Assembly (NCBI GenBank): GCA_963969365.1
Contig: OZ017752.1
Coordinates: 868,001-932,000 of the forward strand
Direction of reading: 5' to 3'
DNA from: Asterochloris sp. CNOR1
Lineage: Eukaryota; Chlorophyta; Trebouxiophyceae; Trebouxiales; Trebouxiaceae
DNA length: 64,000 nucleotides
Shown here: positions 21,519-32,279 of the stretch, piece after piece
How positions within the stretch are numbered: position 1 is the stretch's first letter
Layout of the letters: each line of letters begins with the position of its first letter
Made by a program: the position numbers and the translations under genes
The notes under the pieces: generated by a model
What the model was told of the DNA's origin: nothing
The model's database searches: none
Seen by the model: the letters and a program-made list of their open reading frames with translations, nothing else

Positions 21519-22142
21519 GCCTGCCTCCTGCCTGTGTCTCCTGGTGACTCACGGCCTGATGAGTGACCAGCCCGGCCAGCCGTGCTGACTGGGGCTGAGG
21601 TCTGCCTCCTGCAGGCAGATTGCACCGCGCCTCAACTGACCGCCCTGATCAGGTCTACCAGGTCTGCCAGGGGGCAGGAGGACATGTTCATGCTGCCATG
21701 CAGGGGCTGCATTGCACAATGGCGGCTTGTGGAGGCAACTTCAACAGCAATCTTGCACAGCAAGCGCTGCCAGGGGGCTGCAGCTCGTCATTGTCATGGC
21801 AACCCTGCCATAGCAGCAGGCACAGTGGGGATTCCAGCATTGATGGCTTATCTTCAAGCTGGCAGGACAGCCCCTCTGGGCAGCCTGGCAAAGATCCTGG
21901 GCGGTTCAAAGGCCTCCCCAAGTCACCTGGCGGGATCAGGTCGCCTCCTAGCGCTCAGCACAGCTCTGCTGCCAATACCGGGCAAGTATATGCCCCACGA
22001 CGGTGATCTGCAGGGTTGCAGGCCCTGAGTGTCTGCACAGTGCACAGACAGCTTGCAACAGCGATTAAGGAAATGGGCATAGAAGGAAAGGGGAACAGGC
22101 CTCTCCCCTGTGAGTTGATCTGTTGCCATCAGCTGCAGGCCA
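21519..22142. promoter_or_regulatory. Divergent 5' region between importin beta-1 and PLAA
   Basis: This 624-bp gap separates two divergent start codons and should hold both promoters and 5' untranslated regions. No supported coding exon or named motif was found. Confidence 0.45.
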
Positions 22143-25100
22143 ATGGGGCCTGAGTATGGACTGCGCACTGAGCTGCGTGGTCATCAGGATGCTGTGAGTT
22201 CTGGGTGCCTGGCAGACAGTCTGATGCCTAATCTAAACTCTCACCGATTGTTACAGGTGAGGGGCCTGCTGACCTGGCCAGGGAGACTGGCGACTGCCTC
22301 CTGGGACAAGAGCATTAAGATTTGGGAGGAAACACAGGGCTCCCTCAGCCTGTTGGAGAGAACGACGCTGGTACGTGCCTGCTGTAGGAACTTTCAAGGT
22401 GTGCGCACCAATTGCCTGTCTCACGCTCTGTGACAAGTGCTGCAGGTTGGCCACACAGACTTTGTGGCACCCCTGGCTCGGGCACATGAGACTTCAGCTC
22501 ATGGCCAGGCTGACACTCTGGTCTCAGGTGAGGCTGCCTGTGTGACGTTGAAGTTATGATCTTGGAGCAGAATCTGCGGTACCTGGCTCAGTTGCACTGC
22601 AGGATCGAAGAACGCAGAGATAAAAGTGTGGGATCTGGCAACAGGCAGTGCAGTGCAGACGCTGACTGGGCACAAGTGGGCGGTGAGTGATGTCCCGCCC
22701 ATGCGATTGTCAGTAGGCTGTTCATCACGCATCTGCTGGACAGTGTCCTGCCCACCTGCAGGTGACTGGCATTGCTGTACTGCCATCTGGAGACATCATC
22801 TCCACGTCTCTGGATAAGTATGCCCTGGCCAAGGCACTGCTTGTTACCACATGCTCGCATGGAGACAGCAGATGCATGACAGGCTGCTCTACATCTGCTG
22901 CCTCATGTGTGCATTCTGCTGCAGGACAGTGCGCTTTTGGCATGGCGGCGCCTGTGTGCAGACCCTGGAGGGGCACTCAGATGCAGTACAGTGCCTGCTG
23001 TTGCTGCCAGATGGCCGACTGCTCACCGGCAGCAATGACAGGAGCATCAAGCTGTGGGAGCAGCATAAGTGCGTGCACACCTTCCAGGGGCACACGGACA
23101 CAGTGAGGTGAGCAGCAAAGGATGGCTCCATGCCTGCCGACATGCCGCCTAGCCACTGCAGCCGTCCCACCTGTCTGCGCCAGGTCCCATTGCTGACCCC
23201 CAGGGTCGCTGGCAGCAGCCTGTCCTGAAGGTGCCTAGGTCTGTTTACAGGCCTTACCAACTGCTCCCCCATTAATGTCAAGCCTAGTGCTACCTCTGTC
23301 CTGGTGCCTGCTACAGATTGCTGGTTCCGCTTGCTGGCCTCACCAACAGCACACCCATTGATGTATGCATGGAGCCCAGCACCAAACCCCAGCTGGCGGG
23401 TAGCAGCCTGTTTGACGGGCCGCTGGCGGTCTGTGATCCTGCCTCCTGGCCTCAGTTGCAGCACTCATTGATGTGTGCACCCAGCACAGAACAAGCTCTG
23501 CATGAGCTGATGGCAGCCTTTGTGTGGGCTGCTGCAGGTCTTTGGCCCTGCTGCCAGGCATTGGTGTTGTGTCAGGCTCCCATGACAAGACAGCAAGGGT
23601 GTGGACTTTCACAGGGGAGGTGCTGTCAGAGCTGGTGGGCCACACAGAAATCATCTACAATGTGGCATGCTCCTCAGTGGAGGGTTGCTCCATGATCGCC
23701 ACAGCCTCGGAGGACAACACAGTCAAGCTGTGGCAGGCAGATGGACAGTGCCTGCAGACCATTGAGCACCCAGGTGGGGCCATACAGATCTGCAAAAGAC
23801 TGCCTTGCTCTGCCACCCTCGCCAGCAGATTGCTTGATTTGCAGTGCTTCCATGGCAGCGGCCAGATCTGGCCAAGAATGCTGTCTGCCTGACACGTGAA
23901 GTTACCCAACGGGACTGTGTTGCTGCAGCCTGCAACTCTGCCATGGCCTTGATGCCTGCCGCGCTGCACAGCAGCCGCTCACACCTGGCCAGGTCACTGT
24001 CTGCCTGATGCACAATGGTGCATCTAATCTGGGAAGTGCTGCAGATCAACACTGTGGTGGCCTTACAGTGCTGAGTGCTGTGCTGCAGCGTGCGTCTTTG
24101 CGGTGGCCTTCATGCCCAATGGGGACCTGGTGACTGCCTGCTCAGATGGGGTGGCTCGCATCTTCAGCAAGGCCTCAGAGCGGCAGGCCCCTGCTGAGAC
24201 AGTGGCAGCTTTTCACACCTCAATCGAGGACCGCAAGCAGCAGGCAAAGCAAGGTGAGCTCAGCAATCTGGTAGCTGCATCAGATTTACAGCATTGCAGC
24301 AGCAGGGAGCTTGGTGTACCAGGAAGCCTTTGCTCCCATTCCAGGCTGCTTTACCCCCAAAAAGGGGCTGCAGATCCCTCACCAGCAGGCTGTGTGGTCA
24401 TGGTAGGGGCTCTGCAGCAGGCTGCTCTGCAAGGCTGCTGCATGCCAGCTGCAGGTGCCTCAGGTCTGCACAGCAGCTGCCCTGTTGGGCCTCTCCACAT
24501 ATGTGTCTATGCTGCAGCTGCTGCCAACGAGGGGGTGCCCCCTGGTCTCAACGTGGAGGAGCCCTCTGCGCTGGCGCAACCTGGACGAGATGGGCAGATG
24601 AAATTTATCAGGGAAAGCACAGGAGTCAACTACTACAGCTGGTCCAGCCAGACGTGAGTGCTGGCATGTGCGTTGGGCAGGTCACATGCGGCCTAACCTC
24701 CTGCAGGCCAGTCATGCAGAATGCTCTGTTGGCCAGCTACCAGTGACAACCCCCGCTGTTTCCTCAGGCTTGCTGCATGTCAAACACCCTCTGGGGCAAG
24801 CTCGCAGCTCACTCCAAGCAACGGACCACTTCTGCATGCTGCAACCTTGCAGCCCCCTGGCGACTGACCCTCCTGCAAGCTGCCATCTTCAAAACGCAGC
24901 ACTGCTGGCTGCAGGTCCACCTGGCAGCTGGAGGGGCAGGTCACAGGCGCCTCTGACAACAACATGGATATGGGGCGGAAGACGCATGGTGGGCAGGAGT
25001 GGGATTATGTCTTTGATGTGGACGTGGAGGAGGGACAGCCCCCCCTGAAGATGCCCTGCAACAAGGATGAGAATCCATATGCTGTGGCCGAGAGGTACGT

Positions 25101-28100
25101 GTGCTCGTAGCTGCTGTGAGAGGTGGGAGGGTGGGAGAGCTGCCAGGGTCGCTTCAGCTTCCTGCTCCTCACAATGCCCTGCAACAAGCACAAGCACCCA
25201 TATGCTGAGGGGCTGGGAGGTGAGTCTGTTTGCACACCTGTTGCTGGCTGGCTTGTTGGTGCTCTGCAGTGTGGACAAGGCTCCATGTGGTTTGGGTGAC
25301 AGGTGGGTCGCTGTGCCATCGCTGGCTGTATGCCGCCTGCTGGCAACTTACATGTCCACTGAGATGCCTCCGACAACATCAAAGGCTGTGGCTGTGACAG
25401 GGGGTTGTAGAGGTGGGGCTGCTGCAAAGAGCGACAGCATGGCCCCATGTCAAAATGTTCTGCATCAAGGACGCAACTCCACATGCCCTGGCTGAGAGGA
25501 TGCCCTAGAACTCACACCTGGTGTAAGGCATGGGTAGATCTGCAAGCTGGTGCTGGCTGAGAGAGCTGCTGGACAAAGTGCTCCAGAAGTAGGCCTCCCA
25601 AGATGCCTGCAACAAGCACAAGAGACCAGGTGCTGTCAACGAGAATTGGTGTGGTGTGCATGGCTGCCCTTCTTTTTCCTGCAAACTACAAAACACTTGT
25701 GTCTGAGCCATGGCCTGCGGCGCCTGTGGCTGGCTGGCTGAGAGATGACGTGCAAATCAGGTGAGAATCCATGTGCTGTTGTTGAGAGGTGGGTTGGGTT
25801 GGAGACTGTGCTGACTGGCTGCAAGAAGCCCTGCGACAAGGGCACAGGAAAGGTTTTGGTTGCTGTGGCAGGAGAAGATGTCCAGCTCAGATGCCTGCTT
25901 TGGCTGCAAGGGGTGTCGAGTGCAGAGCCTGACAACCTCAGGCCAAGAGCGGAGCATGTTTTGCCCTACTGCTGCTGCCTGCTGCAATGCCTGAAAGCAG
26001 CTTGCTGGCAGGGACCACTGCCTTTCGTGCACCTGGCTTGTTGTTCAGCACAAACTCAACCCTGCAGGTTCATTGCCAATCACAACCTTCCTGCGAGCTA
26101 CCAGCAGCAGATTGTGGAGTTTGTGATTGCCAACACAGGCGGGTCACGGGCTGCCCATCACACCACCACAAATGTTGATCCATTCACAGGTGATACATCA
26201 GCAGGACACCACCACGCCGTGCAGCACATGTTGTCCCTGCTTGCCTGTGTGCACCTGAACTCCATGCCTCACATCTGCACTTCACGGCAGAGTTTGTCAT
26301 GCTGTTCAGGGTGCAGGTGGTGTTCACCTCTCACGGTCACAAAGCTGGTGCAGGTGGTGGTGCATATGTGCCTGGCAGTGGTGGGCCTCAGCCGGGCTCC
26401 AGGACGCAACCCATGGGAGCAGGAGACCCTCTGAGCGGTTCAGGGGCGTACATCCCTGGCAGCCACAGCGTCGGTGCCAGAGGTATGTAATGCCTTGGGA
26501 GGTCGTCGATACGAACTTGTAGTCATTGCGGTGGGCACCAGGTGCAAACTGCCTCCCTACCACAGTCTGAGCTGGGCAGCACTTGAGTTGGGGGGAGGCC
26601 TTGCCCGCTGCCTCTGGCAAGGACAGACGGGTCTTTGGTTGGCTAAAACCCTAATCAGCATTTGCAAAATCGGCCTGCTCATCATTCCAGTGATGAAGCC
26701 CAGAGGTGCTTGGGGCTGAATGTGTGTCATGCTGCTGCCTGCTGGCCTTCTGGTGGAGCCATTGGGCCAATTCTGAATGATGGGGATGCCACTGCCTTGA
26801 TGAGACGGGCCATCACTGAGGGAGTTGAGCCTGGCTGGCTGCAGCAGCTGCGCCGAGTAAGGGCCCCATCCCCTGCACCCAGGCCCTGCTCATGGATGCA
26901 AAGCTGAATGCGACGGCAGTGGCAGGCAAAATTCGTGAATTTAGCACATCCCTCCGCACCACAGAGACTACCAGGCCGCTAGCGCTGAGCGAGGCAGAGC
27001 TGGGAGGACAGCTGGACGGCCTGCTGCTGAGGTGCAATTATCCTTCTTGTTTAAGCAGAGGAGGGCAAGCTCAGCAGGCAGCAGGACGGGCCTGAACCAG
27101 CAGGCAGTGCCATGCAGTTGGGTGGCCTGCTACAGTGTTGGAGACGCCTGCTGCACAGAGCTCATAGCCTCAGTCAACTAGCCTCTGGTAGGCAAAGCAT
27201 CAGCCCAGCTCCTGTGCACCAGATGCGCTGCAGCAGCATGCTCAGCCCAAGGGGCATGTACTTGGCTGCTGCAGGCCCTCGTTGCATGCAGGCAGGTTGC
27301 ACCCATGTTTCTGGCTAGCTGAAGCCCACTGCTGACCACTGCCCTGCCTCTGACATCTGGCAATCTGCTTGGAAGCGAGCATGTTCACATTGCTGCACAC
27401 GTTCCAAGCTCAGCAGGCGGCATGAGATGCGCAGCAGTGCCTGCATGCTGCCAGACACTGTGCCACCAATGATAGACCTATGCTGCAATGTCCACAGGTG
27501 CAATGAGGCCGCAGGGCACCATGCCACCAGCTGCGTGTGAGCCAATCAGGCTCTGATGCAACAAGGCTGCAGCGCCCCTTGTATTGAGGTCACAGCGCGC
27601 TCTGCTGCAGGTGCAACGAGGCTGCAGAGCGCCATGCCACCAACTTCACGTTGGCAGACCTGGCTCTGGTGGATCGGCTGCTGCGTTGGCCCCCTGCGCG
27701 CCTGTTCCCAGCCCTGGACGTGGCTCGCCTGGTGGCGCTGGATCCAAATGGAGCAGCCCACCTAGCTGCTGGAGCAGGTGCCTGTCCAGACATGCTGCCT
27801 GCTCAGCAGTGCCGCACAACTGAAGCCTTGGCAGCATGCCGCATGCTGTTCTGCAGCAGATGCGCAGACCCACTTAGGTGAATGCTCTCTGCATGGTGCA
27901 GGTGATGGTGGGCTAGGGGCGGCGCTGCACTCTGCAACCATTGGCATTGCCCTCTCCAGCAATCAGCAGACGGGGTTGAAGCTTCTGTGCAATACACTGC
28001 GGCACACCGACCTGCAGCAGTGGCTGCAGGCCAACCTGCCAGCCCTGCAGGACGGCTTTGCACAATGCTGCAGCAGTGAGCAGAAGAATGTGCGCCTCTC

Positions 28101-28560
28101 GTACGCCAGCTTCATGCTGAATCTATCGACCCTGTTCTACGGCACGCTCAGGGATGACGTCGAGGGGCAGGCACAGGTAAAGCCTGCAGCCCTCATCTGC
28201 ATGTGCTGTGACAGCACGGGCTGAGCCTGTGGTGCGGGTGGCGTGACACACTGCATCCTCCTGAGAGTCAGCTGCGACAACATGTTGCCCCTGCATGCAG
28301 CGCCACGCTGACAAAGAGTCATCCCTCCCTTGCAGGCACTTTCAGCATTGTCAGAGCTGCTGGGCAAAACCCCGTATTCAGAGGCAGACACAGTGTACAG
28401 GGGCCTATTGGCAGTTGGCACAATCGCCAGCATCAGTGCAGACTCGCGTCAGAATGCACAGAGCCTAGGCCTGGACACCACATTGCAAGATGTGCAGCAG
28501 AAAACATCAGGAAAGGTGCATGACACTGCTAGAGCGGCGTTGCAAGCTCTCCAATCCTGA
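22143..28560 (+). CDS. Phospholipase A2-activating protein homologue (PLAA/Ufd3/Doa1): WD40-PFU-PUL
   Basis: PLAA/Doa1 binds Cdc48/p97 through its C-terminal PUL domain and ubiquitin through its WD40 and PFU domains, acting in ubiquitin-dependent turnover and sorting. Exons placed with confidence are 22143-22193, 22257-22370, 22446-22527, 22603-22682, 22762-22817, 22925-23107, 23538-23773, 24089-24253, 24518-24653, 24915-25094, 26068-26189 and 26345-26482. Later ones lie near 26750-26850, 26883-27030, 27606-27777, 27902-28175 and 28336-28560. The WD40 propeller shows repeated blades (GHQDAVRGLLTWPGRLATAS, SNDRSIKLWEQHKCVHTF, SHDKTARVW, ASEDNTVKLW). The PFU domain contains EWDYVFDVDVEEGQPPLKMP and RFIANHNLPASYQQQIVEF. 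A DPFTG...AYVPGSG linker follows, then the armadillo-like PUL domain ending in ARAALQALQS. One exon around 26500-26830 is uncertain. Convergent with RidA, 133 bp away. Confidence 0.92.
25036..25880 (+). repeat. Array of decayed copies of a PLAA exon 3' end and donor site
   Basis: The real PFU exon ends at 25094 with CTGCAACAAGGATGAGAATC ... GTGGCCGAGAG/gtacgt. Within the following 973-bp intron the same string recurs in decayed form. Blocks at about 25170-25222 (CTGCAACAAGCACAAGCACC ... GGGAG/gtgagt), 25465-25500 (ATCAAGGACGCAACTCCACA ... GGCTGAGAGG), 25597-25640 (CTGCAACAAGCACAAGAGAC) and 25745-25795 (GGTGAGAATCCATGTGCTGT ... TGAGAGGTGGG) are clear. Weaker ones lie near 25290, 25360, 25535 and 25830. 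Spacing is roughly 90-150 bp. Confidence 0.7.
27499..27650 (+). repeat. Duplicated acceptor and exon start in PLAA
   Basis: The true exon starts at about 27610 (GCAG then GTGCAACGAGGCTGCAGAGC, CNEAAERHATNF). About 110 bp upstream, at 27499-27545, lies a second CAG followed by GTGCAATGAGGCCGCAGGGC, which would read CNEAAGHHATSCV and then stop. The upstream copy is the decayed one because only the downstream copy runs on into the conserved PUL sequence. Confidence 0.7.
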
Positions 28561-28693
28561 AAGTCAACACCAGCTCCAACAGTGGGCTGGCCTGGCGACC
28601 AGGCCACTCAAAGCGGCACTTCACTGTGTGCATTCCCAAGTGCACATCCGTCAACTCAACACAAGTTCAGCACCCTCAGTGCACCTGTCCTGA

Positions 28694-29250
28694 TCAAACG
28701 GCTGCATTGGCCTCAATCTCAACCTTAGCATTCAGCGGCAAGGTCTTGACTGCAAAGCAAGCGCGTGCTGGTGGGTCTGAGCTAAAGTATCTCCCTGTAG
28801 CAGCAGTAGCCGTCATGAGACTATGCAGGCCAGCATTGTGAGGCCTCTCTGAGTTTAGCAACAGGTCGGCTGATGCATCGGAGGTAGCAGTCCCTGGACT
28901 AGGAGCTGCTCACCATAGATTGCATTGACCTTGGCAAAGTCATCCATGCTCTCTAAAAGGACAGTGGTCTTGATGACCTTGGAATAGTCACTGCCTGCAG
29001 CTTTCAAGATGGCCCCCAGGTTCTTCAGGACCTGCTCTGTCTGGGCCTCAACATCTTCTCCAGCAAACTTCTTGGTCTGCAGAGACAACGACTTGTAGAG
29101 ACAGGCCTACTTTCCGTGTCTGCAGAAGCACAACAATCACTCACCCCAGGCACCAGCCCAACCTGCCCTGACACATAAACAGTGCTGCCTGATATCACAG
29201 CCTGAGAGTAGGGCCCAACTGCTCCTGGAGCCTCTTCTGTCGACACGATC
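28694..29250 (-). CDS. RidA/YjgF/UK114 family 2-iminobutanoate/2-iminopropanoate deaminase (5' exon not placed)
   Basis: RidA proteins hydrolyse reactive enamine/imine intermediates released by PLP enzymes such as threonine dehydratase; in plants the enzyme is plastidial. Three minus-strand exons join in frame: about 29250-29145, 29076-28914 and 28794-28694 (stop). Together they read [70 protein letters not shown] and [24 protein letters not shown] carries the conserved substrate-binding Arg, and the typical KVEIEA ending is present. There is no ATG at the start of the first of these exons (a GTG precedes STEE). A CAG acceptor lies just upstream, so an additional 5' exon, possibly encoding a transit peptide, must exist between 29250 and 29690; I could not fix it. 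Divergent from eL32. Confidence 0.88.
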
Positions 29251-29691
29251 TGCCCACCTGTGAAACCCAGAACGCTCAGCAGCTTTATGGTGCCAGATCA
29301 ATACAGCAGAGCTCAAGTACCTGCTGCCACCACGCTGAGGGGCTGCCGGCCAGCCCTGTGCATCCTCGCATGCATCCTGCATGCTGGCTTGCAGGAGGGG
29401 ATCTTGGCGTGCAGGGGCCTTAGCAGCCCGCACCCATGCCTGCAGGCATACGCAGAAGCCATAAAGATGTCTCGCTCAGGCTGAGAATTAGCCAGAAGAA
29501 AAGTCGATGACCTAGGGCGGCCTCCAGCAGTGGAAACAACTGTACAGGACGTCAAGCTGGGAGCAGGCCTTGCAGGAAGAGGTGGGCATGACAGCCTGCC
29601 TGGATCTGGCACCTGGGCGGCCAGCGAGCTGCAACGAGCCTGCTGTGCAAAGCAGCTGCGTGTAAGACAATTGCGCTATGTGCAGGCCAGA
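29251..29691. promoter_or_regulatory. Divergent region between RidA and eL32, including an unplaced RidA 5' exon
   Basis: This gap should contain both promoters, the leader of the eL32 transcript, and the missing first exon of RidA. A minus-strand frame around 29610-29470 (rich in Arg, Ser and Pro) could be a transit-peptide exon, but no consistent donor was found. Confidence 0.35.
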
Positions 29692-31001
29692 ATGGCTCCA
29701 GGGCGTGTGCAGCCCCTGAACAAGCCCAGGATTGTCAAGAAGCGTACAAAGAAGTTTAAGAGGCATCAGTCAGACAGGAAGATCACAGTCAAGGTGGGTT
29801 ATCAGCTGCTGGTCCTGCATTTCAGTACCATGGCGCACAGAGACTGAGTCTTGGACCCATATGATCAAGTTTCGGCTCAGTGCTGCTGCCATTGCTGGTG
29901 CCTTCCCCTGCAGCCAGCTGTGTTTCTGCAGGAGTCATGGAGGAGGCCAAAGGGTATCGACTCCAGGGTCCGCAGGAAGTTCAAGGGGTGTGGCATCATC
30001 ATGCCCAACATTGGGTATGGCAGCAACAAGAAGACCAGGCACTTGATGCCCACAGGTGCGCCAGGAGGCAGCTGGGCTGGCTGTGCAGGCTGGGGCTGGG
30101 GCCCTGCCAGGCAGGAGGCATGTGTGTATGGCTGGCCCTTTGTTATGCTTTGAGGCAGATGCCTGTTAATCATGGTATGGAGCCCAGCAGGCAGGCCATG
30201 CTTTCATCTGAGCACCGCTTTTCTCTGAGGGCAGCATGCTACGTCAGCCCAAGTGGTGACAACAAGCACGCTCTGTGGACAGCATGCGGCAACAACGCGC
30301 CGGGGAAGCTGGGGCAGCCACTGCCCTGTCACGTTGACTGGCTCATCACTTTGTACATGCAAAAGTTGCGGACAGTATGCTGCACCCCCCTGCTCATGCC
30401 AGCTGGCTGTCGCTACCTGATGGGTGAGGTGCGTGCAGGCTTCTACAAGTTCACTGTGTCAAACGTCAAGGAGCTGGAGCTTCTCATGATGCACAACAGG
30501 TAAGGCAGCCCAGAGGATGGCAGTATCAGCGTACTGCAGCCTCTGTAGCCTGTAGGTGAAGCTTTGCAGCATGTTGCGGAGGCGTCACATCGTATCAGCA
30601 TGCATCTGCCCCTGCAACCCATTTCGCTGCTGGCCCTGCAGGAAGTATGCTGCTGAGATTGCACACAACGTCTCTGCCAAGAAGCGGAGAGAGATTGTGG
30701 AGCGTGCTCGCGAGGTCAGGCTCACAGCATGCTTACACCTGTGTGCCATCACCTGCCAGGCCTGCAGCCATACTAGCGCAATCTCGAGGCCTGTCATGCT
30801 GCCTGCAGCGCTCTGTGCTGTGAGTGTAACAAGCTCTGCTTGCACCAGTGCGTGCCGCAGGGCCTGTTGCCTGCTTTGTATGCCGGCAATGACCATGAGG
30901 GGGCCTACACCCCCATGCTTGACGGCTCTTGTGTTGCCCTGCAGCTCAACATCAACGTCACCAACAAGGACGCTAAGCTGCGCAGCCAGGAGGACGAATA
31001 G
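29692..31001 (+). CDS. 60S ribosomal protein L32 (eL32)
   Basis: A structural protein of the cytosolic large ribosomal subunit. Five exons join in frame: 29692-29793, 29932-30055, 30439-30499, 30642-30714 and 30945-31001. They give 138 residues, the usual size for eL32 (about 135). Diagnostic stretches are [82 protein letters not shown], and the C-terminal KLRSQEDE. The start [14 protein letters not shown] fits eukaryotic eL32. The short 3' region carries TGTAA 56 bp after the stop. Confidence 0.97.
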
Positions 31002-31056
31002 ACCTGGCAGGATTGACCTCCAGTGTATTTTGCTTTGCACCATTGGGCATCAGACA

Positions 31057-31061
31057 TGTAA
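31057..31061 (+). terminator. TGTAA poly(A) signal of eL32
   Basis: TGTAA lies 56 bp after the eL32 stop codon. This is the canonical chlorophyte polyadenylation signal and supports assignment of the host to the green algae. Confidence 0.6.
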
Positions 31062-31173
31062 TCAATGGACCGCCAGCAGGAGCTGCACTGATGTGGAAGG
31101 CTCTGAACAATCAGAAGGGGGGAGATCACTTGAAGCTGTCGTAGGAGTACTCCATTGGATGGCAGGAGGTGTA

Positions 31174-31577
31174 CTAGCGCCGGCGCTTTTTGTTGCTTGA
31201 GCCCCTCAAAAGAGCCCAAGAGAGGCCCAAGCCTTGCTTAGCAGCCCATTTACCTATGGGAACAGCGCCCTGCAGAGCAGGACACCAGCAGTTCGCTCCG
31301 GTGGGCATCACAGAAGATGGGGGTACCTCGAAACCACAGAACAAGCTCTGGAGTAACTCACCTGCAGCGCTGCCCCTGCCAGGTTGCCGCTCAGCTTGAA
31401 GGTGGCCCCCAGCATTTTGCCAGCTTGGAGACCTGCAGGGCTCTGTGAGGCATCCACCCAAGCCTTTGCCAGTCCTTCGCCAAGTGGCTTCCTCTCCACC
31501 TCTGCCAGACGCTTGTCTGCCTTCGCCAGAAGCCATTGTACTGCATTGCCTGCAGCCACGCTGTCGTCTGGGTCGTA
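31174..31577 (-). CDS. Unrecognised small protein with a lysine/arginine-rich C-terminus
   Basis: I do not recognise this protein. Two exons are well supported on the minus strand: 31577-31362 (YDPDDSVAAGNAVQWLLAKA, ADKRLAEVERKPLGEGLA, LQAGKMLGATFKLSGNLAGA) and 31269-31174 (GAVPIGKWAAKQGLGLSW, ending GSSNKKRRR-stop). The first has a CACAG acceptor and a gtgagt donor. An acidic exon upstream near 31705-31625 (ALPDEPEEEGFGWQEAAEL) probably belongs to it, but the splice phase between the two does not close cleanly, so the 5' part is open. The glycine/alanine-rich segment could pack as short helices; the basic tail might bind RNA or act as a nuclear signal, which is speculation. Convergent with eL32, divergent from the arsenite methyltransferase. 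Confidence 0.55.
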
Positions 31578-31600
31578 CTGTGGTGGTCACAGTGCGGTGC

Positions 31601-31620
31601 TTGAGTCACCTTGAGTCACC
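31601..31620. repeat. Perfect 10-bp tandem duplication at a splice donor
   Basis: TTGAGTCACC occurs twice in a row. On the minus strand this gives two successive AG/GTGACTCA donor-like sites exactly ten bases apart in the unrecognised gene. Use of one or the other would shift frame, which may be why the exon joint is hard to settle. Confidence 0.6.
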
Positions 31621-31705
31621 TCTGAATGCTGTTCGAACTGGCCTCAGTTCAGCAGCCTCTTGCCAGCCAAATCCCTCCTCCTCCGGCTCATCAGGCAGGG
31701 CCTGC

Positions 31706-32279
31706 ACAGACACAGCACCTTTCAAAGAAGCGTGAGACCAGGGAACAACTTGACAGCAGATCTGCTCACTCGCTGGTGCTGTCCTGTCAGAAAAGCTCTG
31801 GAGTGCTGCACCTGGCTGGGTCCTGGTGGACAAGCAGCCTGCTTTGGAGGACTTGCTTTGGTAGCAATGGATCGAGACTTGGGACTGGGCACACCTTGGC
31901 CGATGATTCCCTTGACAAGATGTATTCTGCACAGGCCTGTCATTGCAGTTAGTTGAAGCTCTGACTCCTCAGGGATGCAAAAACAGGTCCCCAGAAAAAC
32001 CAACTTCTGTATAACCTATGTGACATGTCTGAAACTAGTTGCTCCGAGCCAAGCCCACAGGCGCCCTGCGGCTCTCAGCGCTCCCCCTTTGCGTCCAGCA
32101 TCACGTTGGCCGCTCTGCTAGACACAGTAATGATCTCAGAATCGATCAGCAAGGTACTAGCAGCAGAGTGACAAGGCATTCAGCAGCCTCTTCAGCAGCC
32201 GTTTCAGCAGCCGTGTCAGCAGCCGCCCCGGGACTTGCATCACATCCCAACAGAGAAGCAGGCTTTGCTAGGACCTGCC
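31706..32279. promoter_or_regulatory. Divergent 5' region upstream of the arsenite methyltransferase
   Basis: This region separates the unrecognised minus-strand gene from the methyltransferase. It includes four head-to-tail 12-bp units (TCAGCAGCCGTT-like) at 32180-32227. An open frame from about 32039 to 32287 (Ala/Ser-rich after position 45) overlaps the methyltransferase start in another frame. It is either an upstream reading frame or untranslated leader. Confidence 0.4.
32180..32227. repeat. 12-bp tandem repeat, four copies
   Basis: The unit TCAGCAGCC plus three variable bases is repeated four times (variants ending TCT, GTT, GTG, GCC), just upstream of the arsenite methyltransferase start codon. 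Confidence 0.75.
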
